Shown here piece by piece: positions 22,920-36,900 of a stretch of 64,000 nt of DNA. Every line of letters starts with the position of its first letter. Position 1 is the first letter of the stretch. Below the pieces are notes generated by a model. The model did no database searches. It saw only the letters and a program-made list of their open reading frames with translations, and was not told the origin of the DNA. Source of the DNA: Terebella lapidaria (Eukaryota > Annelida > Polychaeta > Terebellida > Terebellidae); assembly GCA_949152475.1 (NCBI GenBank), contig CASCJZ010000519.1, positions 1 through 64,000 of the forward strand, read 5' to 3'. The position numbers and the translations under genes are program-made.

Positions 22920-24220
22920 TGGTCTGTGTAACTGTGTGGTCTGTGTAACTGTGTGGTCTGTGTGGTCTGTGTAACTGTGTGGTCAGTGCAACTGTGTGGT
23001 CTGTGTAACTGTGTGGTCTGTGTAACTATGTGGTCTGTGTAACTGTGTGGTCAGTGTAACTGTGTGGTCAGTGTAACTGTGTGGTCTGTGTAACTGTGTG
23101 GTCTGTGTAACTGTGTGGTCTGTGTAACTGTAATCTGTGTAACTGTGTGGTCTGTGTGACTGTGTGGTCTGTGTGACTGTGTGGTCTGTGTGACTGTGTG
23201 GTCTGTGTAACTGTGTGGTCTGTGTAACTGTGTAACCTGTGTAACTGTAATCTGTGTAACTGTGTGGTCTGTGTGACTGTGTGGTCTGTGTGACTGTGTG
23301 GTCTGTGTAACTGTGTGGTCTGTGTAACTGTGTGGTCAGTGTAACTGTGTGGTCTGTGTAACTGTGTGGTCTGTGTAACTGTGTGGTCAGTGTAACTCTG
23401 TGGTCTGTCTAACTGTGTGGTCTGTGTAACTGTGTGGTCTGTGTAACTGTGTGGTCTGTGTGGTCTGTGTAACTGTGTGGTCTGTGTAACTGTGTGGTCT
23501 GTGTGGTCTGTGTAACTGTGTGGTCAGTGTAACTGTGTGGTCTGTGTAACTGTGTGGTCTGTGTAACTGTGTGGTCAGTGTAACTGTGTGGTCTGTGTAA
23601 CTGTGTATTCTGTGTGGTCTGTGTAACTGTGTGGTCTGTGTGGTCTGTGTAACTGTGTGGTCAGTGTAACTGTGTGGTCTGTGTAACTGTGTGGTCTGTC
23701 TATCTGTGTGGTCTGTGTAACTGTGTGGTCTGTGTAACTGTGTGGTCTGTGTAACCGTGTGGTCAGTGTCACTGTGTGGTCTGTGTAACTGTGTGGTCTG
23801 TGTAACTGTGTGGTCAGTGTAACTGTGTGGTCTGTGTAACTGTGTATTCTGTGTGGTCTGTGTAACTGTGTGGTCTGTGTGGTCTGTGTAACTGTGTGGT
23901 CAGTGTAACTGTGTGGTCTGTGTAACTGTGTGCTCTATTTAACTGTGTGGTCTGTGTAACTGTGTGGTCTGTGTAACTGTGTGGTCTGTGTAACCGTGTG
24001 GTCAGTGTCACTATGTGGTCTGTGTAACTGTGTGGTCTTTGTGACTGTGTGATATGTGTAACTGTGTGGTCTGTGTAACTGTGTGGTCTGTGTAACTGTG
24101 TGGTCTGTGTGACTGTGTGTTCTGTGTGACTGTTTGGTCTGTGTGGTCTGTGTGACTGTGTGGTCTGTGTGGTCTGTGTAACTGTGCGGTCTGTGTAACT
24201 GTGTGGTCTGTGTAACTGTG
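22920..24220. repeat. 1.3-kb array block, copy A (copy B at 26611-27911)
   Basis: Rare variants line up with 26.6-27.9 kb at a constant offset of 3,691 bp. Examples are GGTCAGTGC (22981 and 26672) and GTAATCTG (23130 and 26821). The pair of 65-codon minus frames at 23575 and 23814 match those at 27266 and 27505. Only a few substitutions separate the copies. The match breaks near 24220, where one copy gains a unit. Confidence 0.75.
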
Positions 24221-25749
24221 TTGTCTGTGTAACTGTGTGGTCTGTGTAACTGTGTAGTCTGTGTAACTGTGTAATCTGTGTAACTGTGTAATCTGTGTAA
24301 CTGTGTGGTATGTGTGACTGTGTGGTCTGTGTAACTGTGTGATCTGTGTAACTGTGTGGTCTGTGTGACTGTGTGGTCTGTGTAACTGTGTGGTCTGTGT
24401 GACTGTGTGGTCTGTGTAACTGTGTGATATGTGTAACTGTGTGGTCTGTGTAACTGTGTGGTCTGTGTGACTGTGTGTTCTGTGTGACTGTTTGGTCTGT
24501 GTGGTCTGTGTGACAGTGTGGTCTGTGTAACTGTGTGGTCTGTGAAACTGTGTGATCTGTGTAACTGTGTGATCTGTGTAACTGTGTGGTCTGTGTGACT
24601 GTGTGGTCTGTGTAACTGTGTGGTCTGTGTAACTGTGTGGTCTGTGAAACTGTGTGATCTGTGTAATTGTGTGATCTGTGTAACTGTGTGGTCTGTGTAA
24701 CTGTGTGGTCTGTGTGACTGTGTGGTCTCTGTAACTGGGTGGTTTGTGTAACTGTGCGGTCTGTGTAACTGTGTGGTCTGTGTAACTGTGTGGTCTGTGT
24801 AACTGTGTTGTCTGTGTAACTGTGTGGTCTGTGTAACTGTGTGGTCTGTGTAACTGTGTGGTCTGTGTAACTGTGTGGTCTGTGTGACTGTGTGATCTCT
24901 GTAATTGTGTGGTTTGTGTAACTGTGCGGTTTGTGTAACTGTGTGGTCTGTGTAACTGTGTGGTCTGTGTAACTGTGTTGTCTGTGTAACTGTGTGGTCT
25001 GTGTAACTGTGTGGTCTGTGTAACTGTGTGGTCTGTGTAACTGTGTGGTCTGTGTGACTGTGTGGTCGGTGTAACTGTGTGGTCTTTGTAACTGTGTGGT
25101 CTGTGTGACTGTGTGGTCTGTGTAACTGTGTGGTCTGTGTAACTGTGTGGTCTGTGTAACTGTGTGGTCTGTGTAACTGTGTGGTCTGTGTAACTGTGTG
25201 GTCTGTGTGGTCTGTGTAACTGTGTGGTCAGTGCAACTGTGTGGTCTGTGTAACTGTGTGGTCTGTGTAACTGTGTAACTATGTGGTCTGTGTAACTGTG
25301 TGGTCAGTTTAACTGTGTGGTCTGTGTAACTGTGTGGTCTGTGTAACGGTGTGGTCAGTGTAACTGTGTGGTCTGTGTAACTGTGTGGTCTGTGTAACTG
25401 TGTGGTCTGTGTAACTGTGTGGTCTGTGTAACTGTGTGGTCTGTGTAACTGTGTGGTCTGTGTAACTGTGTGGTCTGTGTAACTGTGTGGTCTGTGTAAC
25501 TGTGTGGTCTGTGTGGTCTGTGTAACTGTGTGGTCAGTGTAACTGTGTGGTCTGTGTAACTGTGTGGTCGGTGTAACTGTGTGGTCAGTGTAACTGTGTG
25601 GTCTGTGTAACTGTGTGGTCAGTGTAACTGTGTGGTCTGTGTGGTCTGTGTAACTGTGTGGTCAGTGTAACTGTGTGGTCTGTGTAACTGTGTGGTCGGT
25701 GTAACTGTGTGGTCAGTGTAACTGTGTGGTCTGTGTAACTGTGTGGTCT

Positions 25750-26950
25750 GTGTGGTCTATGTAACTGTGTGGTCTGTGTGGTCTGTGTAACTGTGTGGTC
25801 AGTGTAACTGTGTGGTCTGTGTAACTGTGTGGTCTGTGTAACTGTGTGGTCTGTGTAACTGTGTGGTCTGTGTGGTTTGTGTAACTGTGTGATCAGTGTA
25901 ACTGTGTGGTCTGTGTGGTCTGTGTAACTGTGTGGTCAGTGTAACTGTGTGGTCTGTGTAACTGTGTGGTCTGTCTAACTGTGTGGTCTGTGTAACTGTG
26001 TGGTCTGTGTAACGGTGTGGTCAGTGTAACTCTGTGGTCTGTGTAACTGTGTGGTCTGTGTAACTGTGTGGTCAGTGTAACTGTGTGGTCTGTGTAACTG
26101 TGTGGTCTGTGTAACTGTGTGGTCTGTGTAACGGTGTGGTCAGTGTAACTGTGTGGTCTGTGTAACTGTGTGGTCTGTGTAACTGTGTGGTCTGTGTAAC
26201 TGTGTGGTCTGTGTAACTGTGTGGTCTGTGTGGTCTGTGTAACTGTGTGGTCAGTGCAACTGTGTGGTCTGTGTAACTGTGTGGTCTGTGTAACTGTGTA
26301 ACTATGTGGTCTGTGTAACTGTGTGGTCAGTGTAACTGTGTGGTCTGTGTAACTGTGTGGTCTGTGTAACTGTGTGGTCTGTGTAACTGTGTAATCTGTG
26401 TAACTGTAATCTGTGTAACTGTGTGGTCAGTGTAACTGTGTGGTCTGTGTAACGGTGTGGTCTGTCTAACTGTGTGGTCTGTGTAACTGTGTGGTCTGTG
26501 TAACGGTGTGGTCAGTGTAAATGTGTGGCCTGTGTAATAGTGTGGTCTGTGTAACTGTGTGGTCAGTGTAACTGTGTGGTCTGTCTAACTGTGTGGTCTG
26601 TGTAACTGTGTGGTCTGTGTAACTGTGTGGTCTGTGTAACTGTGTGGTCTGTGTGGTCTGTGTAACTGTGTGGTCAGTGCAACTGTGTGGTCTGTGTAAC
26701 TGTGTGGTCTGTGTAACTATGTGGTCTGTGTAATTGTGTGGTCAGTGTAACTGTGTGGTCAGTGTAACTGTGTGGTCTGTGTAACTGTGTGGTCTGTGTA
26801 ACTGTGTGGTCTGTGTAACTGTAATCTGTGTAACTGCGTGGTCTGTGTGACTGTGTGGTCTGTGTGACTGTGTGGTCTGTGTGACTGTGTGGTCTGTGTA
26901 ACTGTGTGGTCTGTGTAACTGTGTAACCTGTGTAACTGTAATCTGTGTAA
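25750..26950. repeat. 1.2-kb array block recurring at 47360-48570
   Basis: Shared rare variants at a constant offset of 21,610 bp include GATCAGTGTA (25891 and 47501) and GTAATCTGTG (26391 and 48001). The combination ATGTGTGGCC then TGTGTAATAG occurs at 26521 and 48131. Collinearity starts at about 25.75 kb. It is interrupted in the distal copy by the 581-bp duplication, after which it resumes at an offset near 22.19 kb. Confidence 0.75.
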
Positions 26951-27911
26951 CTGTGTGGTCTGTGTGACTGTGTGGTCTGTGTGACTGTGTGGTCTGTGTA
27001 ACTGTGTGGTCTGTGTAACTGTGTGGTCAGTGTAACTGTGTGGTCTGTGTAACTGTGTGGTCTGTGTAACTGTGTGGTCAGTGTAACTGTGTGGTCTGTC
27101 TAACTGTGTGGTCTGTCTAACTGTGTGGTCTGTGTAACTGTGTGGTCTGTGTGGTCTGTGTAACTGTGTGGTCTGTGTAACTGTGTGGTCTGTGTGGTCT
27201 GTGTAACTGTGTGGTCAGTGTAACTGTGTGGTCTGTGTAACTGTGTGGTATGTGTAACTGTGTGGTCAGTGTAACTGTGTGGTCTGTGTAACTGTGTATT
27301 CTGTGTGGTCTGTGTAACTGTGTGGTCTGTGTGGTCTGTGTAACTGTGTGGTCAGTGTAACTGTGTGGTCTGTGTAACTGTGTGGTCTGTCTATCTGTGT
27401 GGTCTGTGTAACTGTGTGGTCTGTGTAACTGTGTGGTCTGTGTAACTGTGTGGTCAGTGTCACTGTGTGGTCTGTGTAACTGTGTGGTCTGTGTAACTGT
27501 GTGGTCAGTGTAACTGTGTGGTCTGTGTAACTGTGTATTCTGTGTGGTCTGTGTAACTGTGTGGTCTGTGTGGTCTGTGTAACTGTGTGGTCAGTGTTAC
27601 TGTGTGGTCTGTGTAACTGTGTGCTCTATCTAACTGTGTGGTCTGTGTAACTGTGTGGTCTGTGTAACTGTGTGGTCTGTGTAACCGTGTGGTCAGTGTC
27701 ACTGTGTGGTCTGTGTAACTGTGTGGTCTTTGTGACTGTGTGATATGTGTAACTGTGTGGTCTGTGTAACTGTGTGGTCTGTGTTACTGTGTGGTCTGTG
27801 TGACTGTGTGTTCTGTGTGACTGTTTGGTCTGTGTGGTCTGTGTGACCGTGTGGTCTGTGTGGTCTGTGTAACTGTGCGGTCTGTGTAAATGTGTGGTCT
27901 GTGTAACTGTG
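26611..27911. repeat. 1.3-kb array block, copy B of 22920-24220
   Basis: This is the second copy at +3,691 bp. It also overlaps the block that recurs at 47.4-49.6 kb, so the same variant order exists at least three times in the window. Confidence 0.75.
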
Positions 27912-30900
27912 TGGTCTGTGTAACTGTGTTGTCTGTGTAACTGTGTGGTCTGTGTAACTGTGTGGTCTGTGTAACTGTGTAATCTGTGTTCTGTGTGACT
28001 CTTTGGTCTGTGTGGTCTGTGTGACAGTGTGGTCTGTGTGGTCTGTGTAACTGTGCGGTCTGTGTAACTGTGTGGTCTGTGTAACTGTGTTGTCTGTGTA
28101 ACTGTGTGGTCTGTGTAACTGTGTAGTCTCTGTAACTGTGTAATCTGTGTAACTGTGTAATCTGTGTAACTGTGTGGTCTGTGTGACTGTGTGGTCTGTG
28201 TAACTGTGTGATCTGTGTAACTGTGTGGTCTGTGTGACTGTGTGGTCTGTGTAACTGTGTGGTCTGTGTGACTGTGTGGTCTGTGTAACTGTGTGATATG
28301 TGTAACTGTGTGGTCTGTGTAACTGTGTGGTCTGTGTGACTGTGTGTTCTGTGTGACTGTTTGGTCTGTGTGGTCTGTGTGACAGTGTGGTCTGTGTAAC
28401 TGTGTGGTCTGTGAAACTGTGTGATCTGTGTAACTGTGTGATCTGTGTAACTGTGTGGTCTGTGTGACTGTGTGGTCTGTGTAACTGTGTGGTCTGTGTA
28501 ACTGTGTGGTCTGTGAAACTGTGTGATCTGTGTAATTGTGTGATCTGTGTAACTGTGTGGTCTGTGTAACTGTGTGGTCTGTGTGACTGTGTGGTCTCTG
28601 TAATTGGGTGGTTTGTGTAACTGTGCGGTCTGTGTAACTGTGTGGTCTGTGTAACTGTGTGGTCAGTGTAACTGTGTTGTCTGTGTAACTGTGTGGTCTG
28701 TGTAACTGTGTGGTCTGTGTAACTGTGTGGTCTGTGTAACTGTGTGGTCTGTGTGACTGTGTGATCTCTGTAATTGTGTGGTTTGTGTAACTGTGCGGTT
28801 TGTGTAACTGTGTGGTCTGTGTAACTGTGTGGTCTGTGTAACTGTGTTGTCTGTGTAACTGTGTAGTCTGTGTAACTGTGTGGTCTGTGTAACTGTGTGG
28901 TCTGTGTAACTGTGTGGTCTGTGTGACTGTGTGGTCGGTGTAACTGTGTGGTCTTTGTAACTGTGTGGTCTGTGTGACTGTGTGGTCTGTGTAACTGTGT
29001 GATCTGTGTAACTGTGATCTGTGTAACTGTGTGGTCTGTGTAACTGTGTGGTCTATGTAACTGTGTGGTCAGTGTAACTGTGTGGTCTGTGTAACTGTGT
29101 GGTCTGTGTGACTGTGTGGTCTGTGTGACTCTGTGGTCTGTGTGACTCTGTGGTCTGTGTGATTGCGTGGTCTGTGTGACTGTGTGGTCTGTGTAACTGT
29201 GTGGTCTGTGTAACTGTGTGGTCTGTGTAACTGTGTGGTCAGTGTGACTGTGTGATCTGTGTAACTGTGTGGTCTGTGTAACTGTGTGGTCTGTTTAACT
29301 GTGTGGTCGGTGTAACTGTGTGGTCTGTGTAACTGTGTGGTCTGTGTAACTGTGTGGTCTGTGTGACTGTGTGGTCTGTGTAACTGTGTGGTCTGTGTAA
29401 CTGTGTGGTCAGTGTAACTGTGTGGTCGGTGTAACTGTGTGGTCAGTGTAACTGTGTGGTCTGTGTGACTGTGTGGTCTGTGTGACTGTGTGGTCTGTGT
29501 GATCTGTGTGGTCTGTGTAACTGTGTGGTCTGTGTAACTGTGTGGTCTGTGTAACTGTGTGGTCAGTGTGACTGTGTGGTCTGTGTAACTGTGTGGTCTG
29601 TGTAACTGTGTGGTGTGTGTCACTGTGTGGTCTGTGTAACTGTGTGGTCTGTGTAACTGTTTGGTCTGTGTAATTGTGTGGTCTGTGTAACTGTGTGGTG
29701 TGTGTCACTGTGCGGTCTGTGTAACTGTGTGGTCTGTGTAACTGTGTGGTCTGTGTCACTGTGTGGTCTGTGTGGTCTGTGTGGTCTGTGTAACTGTGCG
29801 GTCTGTGTAACTGTGTGGTCTGTGTAACTGTGTATTCTGTGTAACTGTGTGGTCTGTGTCACTGGGTGATCTGTTTAACTGTGTGGTCTGTGTAACTGTG
29901 TGGTCTATGTAACTGTGTGGTCTGTGTAACTGTGTGGTCTGTGTGACTGTGTGGTCTGTGTGACTGTGTGGTCTGTGTAAATGTGTGGTCCGTGTAACTG
30001 TGTGGTCATTGTGACTGTGTGGTCTGTGTAACTGTGTGGTCTGTGTAACTGTGTGGTCTGTGTAACTGTGTGGTCTGTGTGACTGTGTGGTCGGTGTGAC
30101 TGTGTGGTCGGTGTGACTGTGTGGTCAGTGTCACTGTGTGGTCGGTGTGACTGAGAGGTCAGTGTCACTGTGTGGTCGGGGTAACTGTGTGGTCTGTGTA
30201 ACTGTGTGGTCTGTGTAAGTGTGTGGTCAGTGTAACTGTGTGGTCTGTGTAACTGTGTGGTCTGTGTAACTGTGTGGTCTGTGTAACTGTGTGGTCTGTG
30301 TAACTGTGTGGTCTGTGTGACAGTGTGGTCTGTGTGACTGTGAGCTCTGTGTTGTCTGTGTGACTGTGTGGTCTGTGTAACTGTGTGGTCTGTGTCACTG
30401 TGTGGTCTGTGTGACTGTGTGGTCTGTGTAACTGAGTGGTCTGTGTCACTGTGTGGTCTGTGTGACTGTGTGGTCTGTGTAACTGTGTGGTCTGTGTAAC
30501 TATGTGGTCTGTGTAACTGTGTAGTCTGTGTGATTGTGTGGTCTGTGTAACTGTGTGGTCTGTGTAACTGTGTGGTCTGTATAACTGTGTGGTCTGTGTG
30601 GTCTGTGTGGTCAGTGGTCTGTGTAACTGTGTGATATGTGTAACTGTGTGGTCTGTGTGACTGTGTGGTCTGTGTGACTGTGTGGTCTGTGTGGTCTGTG
30701 TGGTCTGTGTGGTCAGTGGTCTGTGTATCTGTGTGATATGTGTAACTGTGTGGTTTGTGTGACTGAGTGATCTGTGTGACTGTGTGGTTTGTGTGGTATG
30801 TGTGGTCTGTGTAACTGTGCGGTCTGTGTAACTGTGCGGTCTGTGTAACTGTGTAATCTGTGTAACTGTGTGGTCTGTGTGACTGTGTGGTCTGTGTGAC

Positions 30901-33900
30901 TGTGTGGTCTGTGTGGTATGTGTGGTCTGTGTAACTGTGCGGTCTGTGTAACTGTGTGGTCTATGTAACTGTGTATTCTGTGTAACTGTGGTCTGTGTAA
31001 CTGTGCGGTCTGTGTAACTGTGTGGTCTATGTAACTGTGTATTCTGTGTAACTGTGGTCTGTGTAACTGTGTGGTCAATGTGACTGTGTGGTCTGTGTAA
31101 CTGTGTGGTCTGTGTAACTGTGTGGTCTGTGTAACTGTGTGGTCTGTGTGACTGTGTGGTCTGTGTAACTGTGTATTCTGTGTGGTCTGTGTAACTGTGT
31201 GGTCTGTGTGGTCTGTGTAACTGTGTGGTCAGTGTAACTGTGTGGTCTGTGTAACTGTGTGGTCTGTCTATCTGTGTGGTCTGTGTAACTGTGTGGTCAG
31301 TGTAACTGTGTGCTCTATCTAACTGTGTGGTCTGTGTAACTGTGTGGTCTGTGTAACTGTGTGGTCTGTGTAACCGTGTGGTCAGTGTCACTGTGTCGTC
31401 TATGTAACTGTGTGGTCTTTGTGACTGTGTGATATGTGTAACTGTGTGGTCTGTGTAACTGTGTGGTCTGTGTAACTGTGTGGTCTGTGTGACTGTGTGT
31501 TCTGTGTGACTGTTTGGTCTGTGTGGTCTGTGTGACTGTGTGGTCTGTGTGGTCTGTGTAACTGTGCGGTCTGTGTAACTGTGTGGTCTGTGTAACTGTG
31601 TGGTCTGTGTAACTGTGTTGTCTGTGTAACTGTGTGGTCTGTGTAACTGTGTGGTCTGTGTAACTGTGTAATCTGTGTTCTGTGTGACTGTTTGGTCTGT
31701 GTGGTCTGTGTGACAGTGTGGTCTGTGTGGTCTGTGTAACTGTGTTGTCTGTGTAACTGTGTGGTCTGTGTAACTGTGTAATCTGTGTAATCTGTGTAAC
31801 TGTGTGGTCTGTGTGACTGTGTGGTCTGTGTAACTGTGTGATCTGTGTAACTGTGTGGTCTGTGTGACTGTGTGGTCTGTGTAACTGTGTGGTCTGTGTG
31901 ACTGTGTGGTCTGTGTAACTGTGTGATATGTGTAACTGTGTGGTCTGTGTAACTGTGTGGTCTGTGTAACTGTGTGGTCTGTGTGACTGTGTGTTCTGTG
32001 TGGCTGTTTGGTCTGTGTGGTCTGTGTGACAGTGTGGTCTGTGTAACTGTGTGGTCTGTGAAACTGTGTGATCTGTGTAACTGTGTGATCTGTGTAAATG
32101 TGTGGTCTGTGTGACTGTGTGGTCTGTGTAACTGTGTGGTCTGTGTAACTGTGTGGTCTGTGAAACTGTGTGATCTGTGTAATTGTGTGATCTGTGTAAC
32201 TGTGTGGTCTGTGTAACTGTGTGGTCTGTGTGACTGTGTGGTCTCTGTAACTGTGTGGTTTGTGTAACTGTGCGGTCTGTGTAACTGTGTGGTCTGTGTA
32301 ACTGTGTGGTCTGTGTAACTGTGTTGTCTGTGTAACTGTGTGGTCTGTGTAACTGTGTGGTCTGTGTAACTGTGTGGTCTGTGTAACTGTGTGGTCTGTG
32401 TGACTGTGTGATCTCTGTAATTGTGTGGTTTGTGTAACTGTGCGGTTTGTGTAACTGTGTGGTCTGTGTAACTGTGTGGTCTGTGTAACTGTGTTGTCTG
32501 TGTAACTGTGTGATCTGTGTAACTGTGTGGTCTGTGTAACTGTGTGGTCTGTGTAACTGTGTGCTCTGTGTGACTGTGTGGTCGGTGTAACTGTGTGGTC
32601 GGTGTAACTGTGTGGTCTGTGTGACTGTGTGTAACTGTGTTGTCTGTGTAACTGTGTGGTCTGTGTAACTGTGTGGTCTGTGTAACTGTGTGGTCTGTGT
32701 AACTGTGTGGTCTGTGTGGTCTGTGTAACTGTGTGGTCAGTGTAACTGTGTGGTCTGTGTAACTGTGTGGTCATTGTAACGGTGTGGTCAGTGTAACTGT
32801 GTGGTCTGTGTAACTGTGTGGTCTGTGTAACTGTGTGGTCTGTGTAACTGTGTGGTCTGTGTGGTCTGTGTAACTGTGTGGTCAGTGTAACTGTGTGGTC
32901 TGTGTAACTGTGTGGTCTGTGTAACTGTGTGGTCTGTGTAACTGTGTGGTCTGTGTAACGGTGTGGTCAGTGTAACTGTGTGGTCTGTGTAATTGTGTGG
33001 TCTGTGTAACTGTGTGGTCAGTGTAACTGTGTGGGTTGTCTAACTGTGTGGTCTGTGTAACTGTGTGGTCTGTGTAACTGTGTGGTCTGTGTAACGGTGT
33101 GGTCAGTGTAACTGTGTGGTCTGTGTAACTGTGTGGTCTGTGTAACTGTGTGGTCTGTGTAACTGTGTGGTCTGTGTGGTCTGTGTAACTGTGTGGTCAG
33201 TGTAACTGTGTGGTCTGTGTAACTGTGTGGTCTGTGTAACTGTGTGGTCTGTGTGACTGTGTGTTCTGTGTGACTGTTTGGTCTGTGTGGTCTGTGTGAC
33301 TGTGTGGTCTGTGTGGTCTGTGTAACTGTGCGGTCTGTGTAACTGTGTGGTCTGTGTAACTGTGTGGTCTGTGTAACTGTGTTGTCTGTGTAACTGTGTG
33401 GTCTGTGTAACTGTGTGGTCTGTGTAACTGTGTAATCTGTGTTCTGTGTGACTGTTTGGTCTGTGTGGTCTGTGTGACAGTGTGGTCTGTGTGGTCTGTG
33501 TAACTGTGCGGTCTGTGTAACTGTGTGGTCTGTGTAACTGTGTGGTCTGTGTAACTGTGTTGTCTGTGTAACTGTGTGGTCTATATAACTGTGTGGTCTG
33601 TGTAACTGTGTAATCTGTGTAACTGTGTAATCTGTGTAACTGTGTGGTCTGTGTGACTGTGTGGTCTGTGTAACTGTGTGATCTGTGTAACTGTGTGGTC
33701 TGTGTGACTGTGTGGTCTGTGTAACTGTGTGGTCTGTGTGACTGTGTGGTCTGTGTAACTGTGTGATATGTGTAACTGTGTGGTCTGTGTAACTGTGTGG
33801 TCTGTGTAACTGTGTGGTCTGTGTGACTGTGTGTTCTGTGTGACTGTTTGGTCTGTGTGGTCTGTGTGACAGTGTGGTCTGTGTAACTGTGTGGTCTGTG

Positions 33901-36900
33901 AAACTGTGTGATCTGTGTAACTGTGTGATCTGTGTAAATGTGTGGTCTGTGTGACTGTGTGGTCTGTGTAACTGTGTGGTCTGTGTAACTGTGTGGTCTG
34001 TGAAACTCTGTGATCTGTGTAATTGTGTGATCTGTGTAACTGTGTGGTCTGTGTAACTGTGTGGTCTGTGTGACTGTGTGGTCTCTGTAACTGTGTGGTT
34101 TGTGTAACTGTGCGGTCTGTGTAACTGTGTGGTCTGTGTAACTGTGTGGTCTGTGTAACTGTGTTGTCTGTGTAACTGTGTGGTCTGTGTAACTGTGTGG
34201 TCTGTGTAACTGTGTGGTCTGTGTAACTGTGTGGTCTGTGTGACTGTGTGATCTCTGTAATTGTGTGGTTTGTGTAACTGTGCGGTTTGTGTAACTGTGT
34301 GGTCTGTGTAACTGTGTGGTCTGTGTAACTGTGTTGTCTGTGTAACTGTGTGGTCTGTGTAACTGTGTGGTCTGTGTAACTGTGTGGTCTGTGTGACTGT
34401 GTGGTCGGTGTAACTGTGTGGTCTTTGTAACTGTGTGGTCTGTGTGACTGTGTGTAACTGTGTTGTCTGTGTAACTGTGTGGTCTGTGTAACTGTGTGGT
34501 CTGTGTAACTGTGTGGTCTGTGTAACTGTGTGGTCTGTGTGGTCTGTGTAACTGTGTGGTCAGTGTAACTGTGTGGTCTGTGTAACTGTGTGGTCTGTGT
34601 AACTGTGGGTCAGTGTAACTGTGTGATCTGTGTAACTGTGTATTCTGTGTGTTCTGTGTATCTGTGTGGTCTGTGTGGTCTGTGTAACTGTGTGGTCTGT
34701 GTAACTGTGTGGTCTGTCTATCTGTGTGGTCTGTGTAACTGTGTGGTCAGTGTAACTGTGTGCTCTATCTAACTGTGTGGTCTGTGTAACTGTGTGGTCA
34801 GTGTAACTGTGTGGTCTGTGTAACTGTGTGGTCCGTGTAACTGTGTGGTCAGTGTAACTGTGTGGTCTGTGTAGCTGTGTGGTCAGCGTAACAGTGTGGT
34901 CAGTGTAACTGTGTGGTCTGTGTGGTCTGTGTAACTGTGTGGTCGGTGTAACGGTGTGGTCTGTGTAACTGTGTGGTCTGTGTAACTGTGTGGTCTGTGT
35001 AACTGTGTGGTCTGTGTAACTGCGTAATCTGTGTAACTGTAATCTGTGTAACTGTGTGGTCTGTGTGACTGTGTGGTCTGTGTGACTGTGTGGTCTGTGT
35101 AACTGTGTGGTCTGTGTAACTGTGTGGTCTGTGTGACTGTGTGGTCTGTGTAACTGTGTGGTCTGTGTAACTGTGTGGTCAGTGTAACTGTGTGGTCTGT
35201 GTAACTGTGTGGTCTGTGTAACTGTGTGGTCAGTGTAACTGTGTGGTCTGTCTAACTGTGGTCTGTGTAACTGTGTGGTCTGTGTAACTGTGTGGTCTGT
35301 GTAACTGTGTGGTGTGTGTAACTGTGTGGTCTGTGTAACTGTGTGGTCTGTGTGGTCTGTGTAACTGTGCGGTCTGTGTAACTGTGTGGTCTGTGTAACT
35401 GTGTTGTCTGTGTAACTGTGTGGTCTGTGTAACTGTGTAGTCTGTGTAACTGTGTAATCTGTGTAACTGTGTAATCTGTGTAACTGTGTGGTCTGTGTGA
35501 CTGTGTGGTCTGTGTAACTGTGTGATCTGTGTAACTGTGTGGTCTGTGTGACTGTGTGGTCTGTGTAACTGTGTGGTCTGTGTGACTGTGTGGTCTGTGT
35601 AACTGTGTGATATGTGTAACTGTGTGGTCTGTGTAACTGTGTGGTCTGTGTGACTGTGTGTTCTGTGTGACTGTTTGGTCTGTGTGGTCTGTGTGACAGT
35701 GTGGTCTGTGTAACTGTGTGGTCTGTGAAACTGTGTGATCTGTGTAACTGTGTGATCTGTGTAACTGTGTGGTCTGTGTGACTGTGTGGTCTGTGTAACT
35801 GTGTGGTCTGTGTAACTGTGTGGTCTGTGAAACTGTGTGATCTGTGTAATTGTGTGATCTGTGTAACTGTGTGGTCTGTGTAACTGTGTGGTCTGTGTGA
35901 CTGTGTGGTCTCTGTAATTGGGTGGTTTGTGTAACTGTGCGGTCTGTGTAACTGTGTGGTCTGTGTAACTGTGTGGTCTGTGTAACTGTGTTGTCTGTGT
36001 AACTGTGTGGTCTGTGTAACTGTGTGGTCTGTGTAACTGTGTGGTCTGTGTAACTGTGTGGTCTGTGTGACTGTGTGATCTCTGTAATTGTGTGGTTTGT
36101 GTAACTGTGCGGTTTGTGTAACTGTGTGGTCTGTGTAACTGTGTGGTCTGTGTAACTGTGTTGTCTGTGTAACTGTGTAGTCTGTGTAACTGTGTGGTCT
36201 GTGTAACTGTGTGGTCTGTGTAACTGTGTGGTCTGTGTGACTGTGTGGTCGGTGTAACTGTGTGGTCTTTGTAACTGTGTGGTCTGTGTGACTGTGTGGT
36301 CTGTGTAACTGTGTGATCTGTGTAACTGTGATCTGTGTAACTGTGTGGTCTGTGTAACTGTGTGGTCTATGTAACTGTGTGGTCAGTGTAACTGTGTGGT
36401 CTGTGTAACTGTGTGGTCTGTGTGACTGTGTGGTCTGTGTGACTCTGTGGTCTGTGTGACTCTGTGGTCTGTGTGATTGCGTGGTCTGTGTGACTGTGTG
36501 GTCTGTGTAACTGTGTGGTCTGTGTAACTGTGTGGTCAGTGTGACTGTGTGATCTGTGTAACTGTGTGGTCTGTGTAACTGTGTGGTCTGTTTAACTGTG
36601 TGGTCGGTGTAACTGTGTGGTCTGTGTAACTGTGTGGTCTGTGTAACTGTGTGGTCTGTGTGACTGTGTGGTCTGTGTAACTGTGTGGTCTGTGTAACTG
36701 TGTGGTCAGTGTAACTGTGTGGTCGGTATAACTGTGTGGTCAGTGTAACTGTGTGGTCTGTGTGACTGTGTGGTCTGTGTGACTGTGTGGTCTGTGTGAT
36801 CTGTGTGGTCTGTGTAACTGTGTGGTCTGTGTAACTGTGTGGTCTGTGTAACTGTGTGGTCAGTGTGACTGTGTGGTCTGTGTAACTGTGTGGTCTGTGT

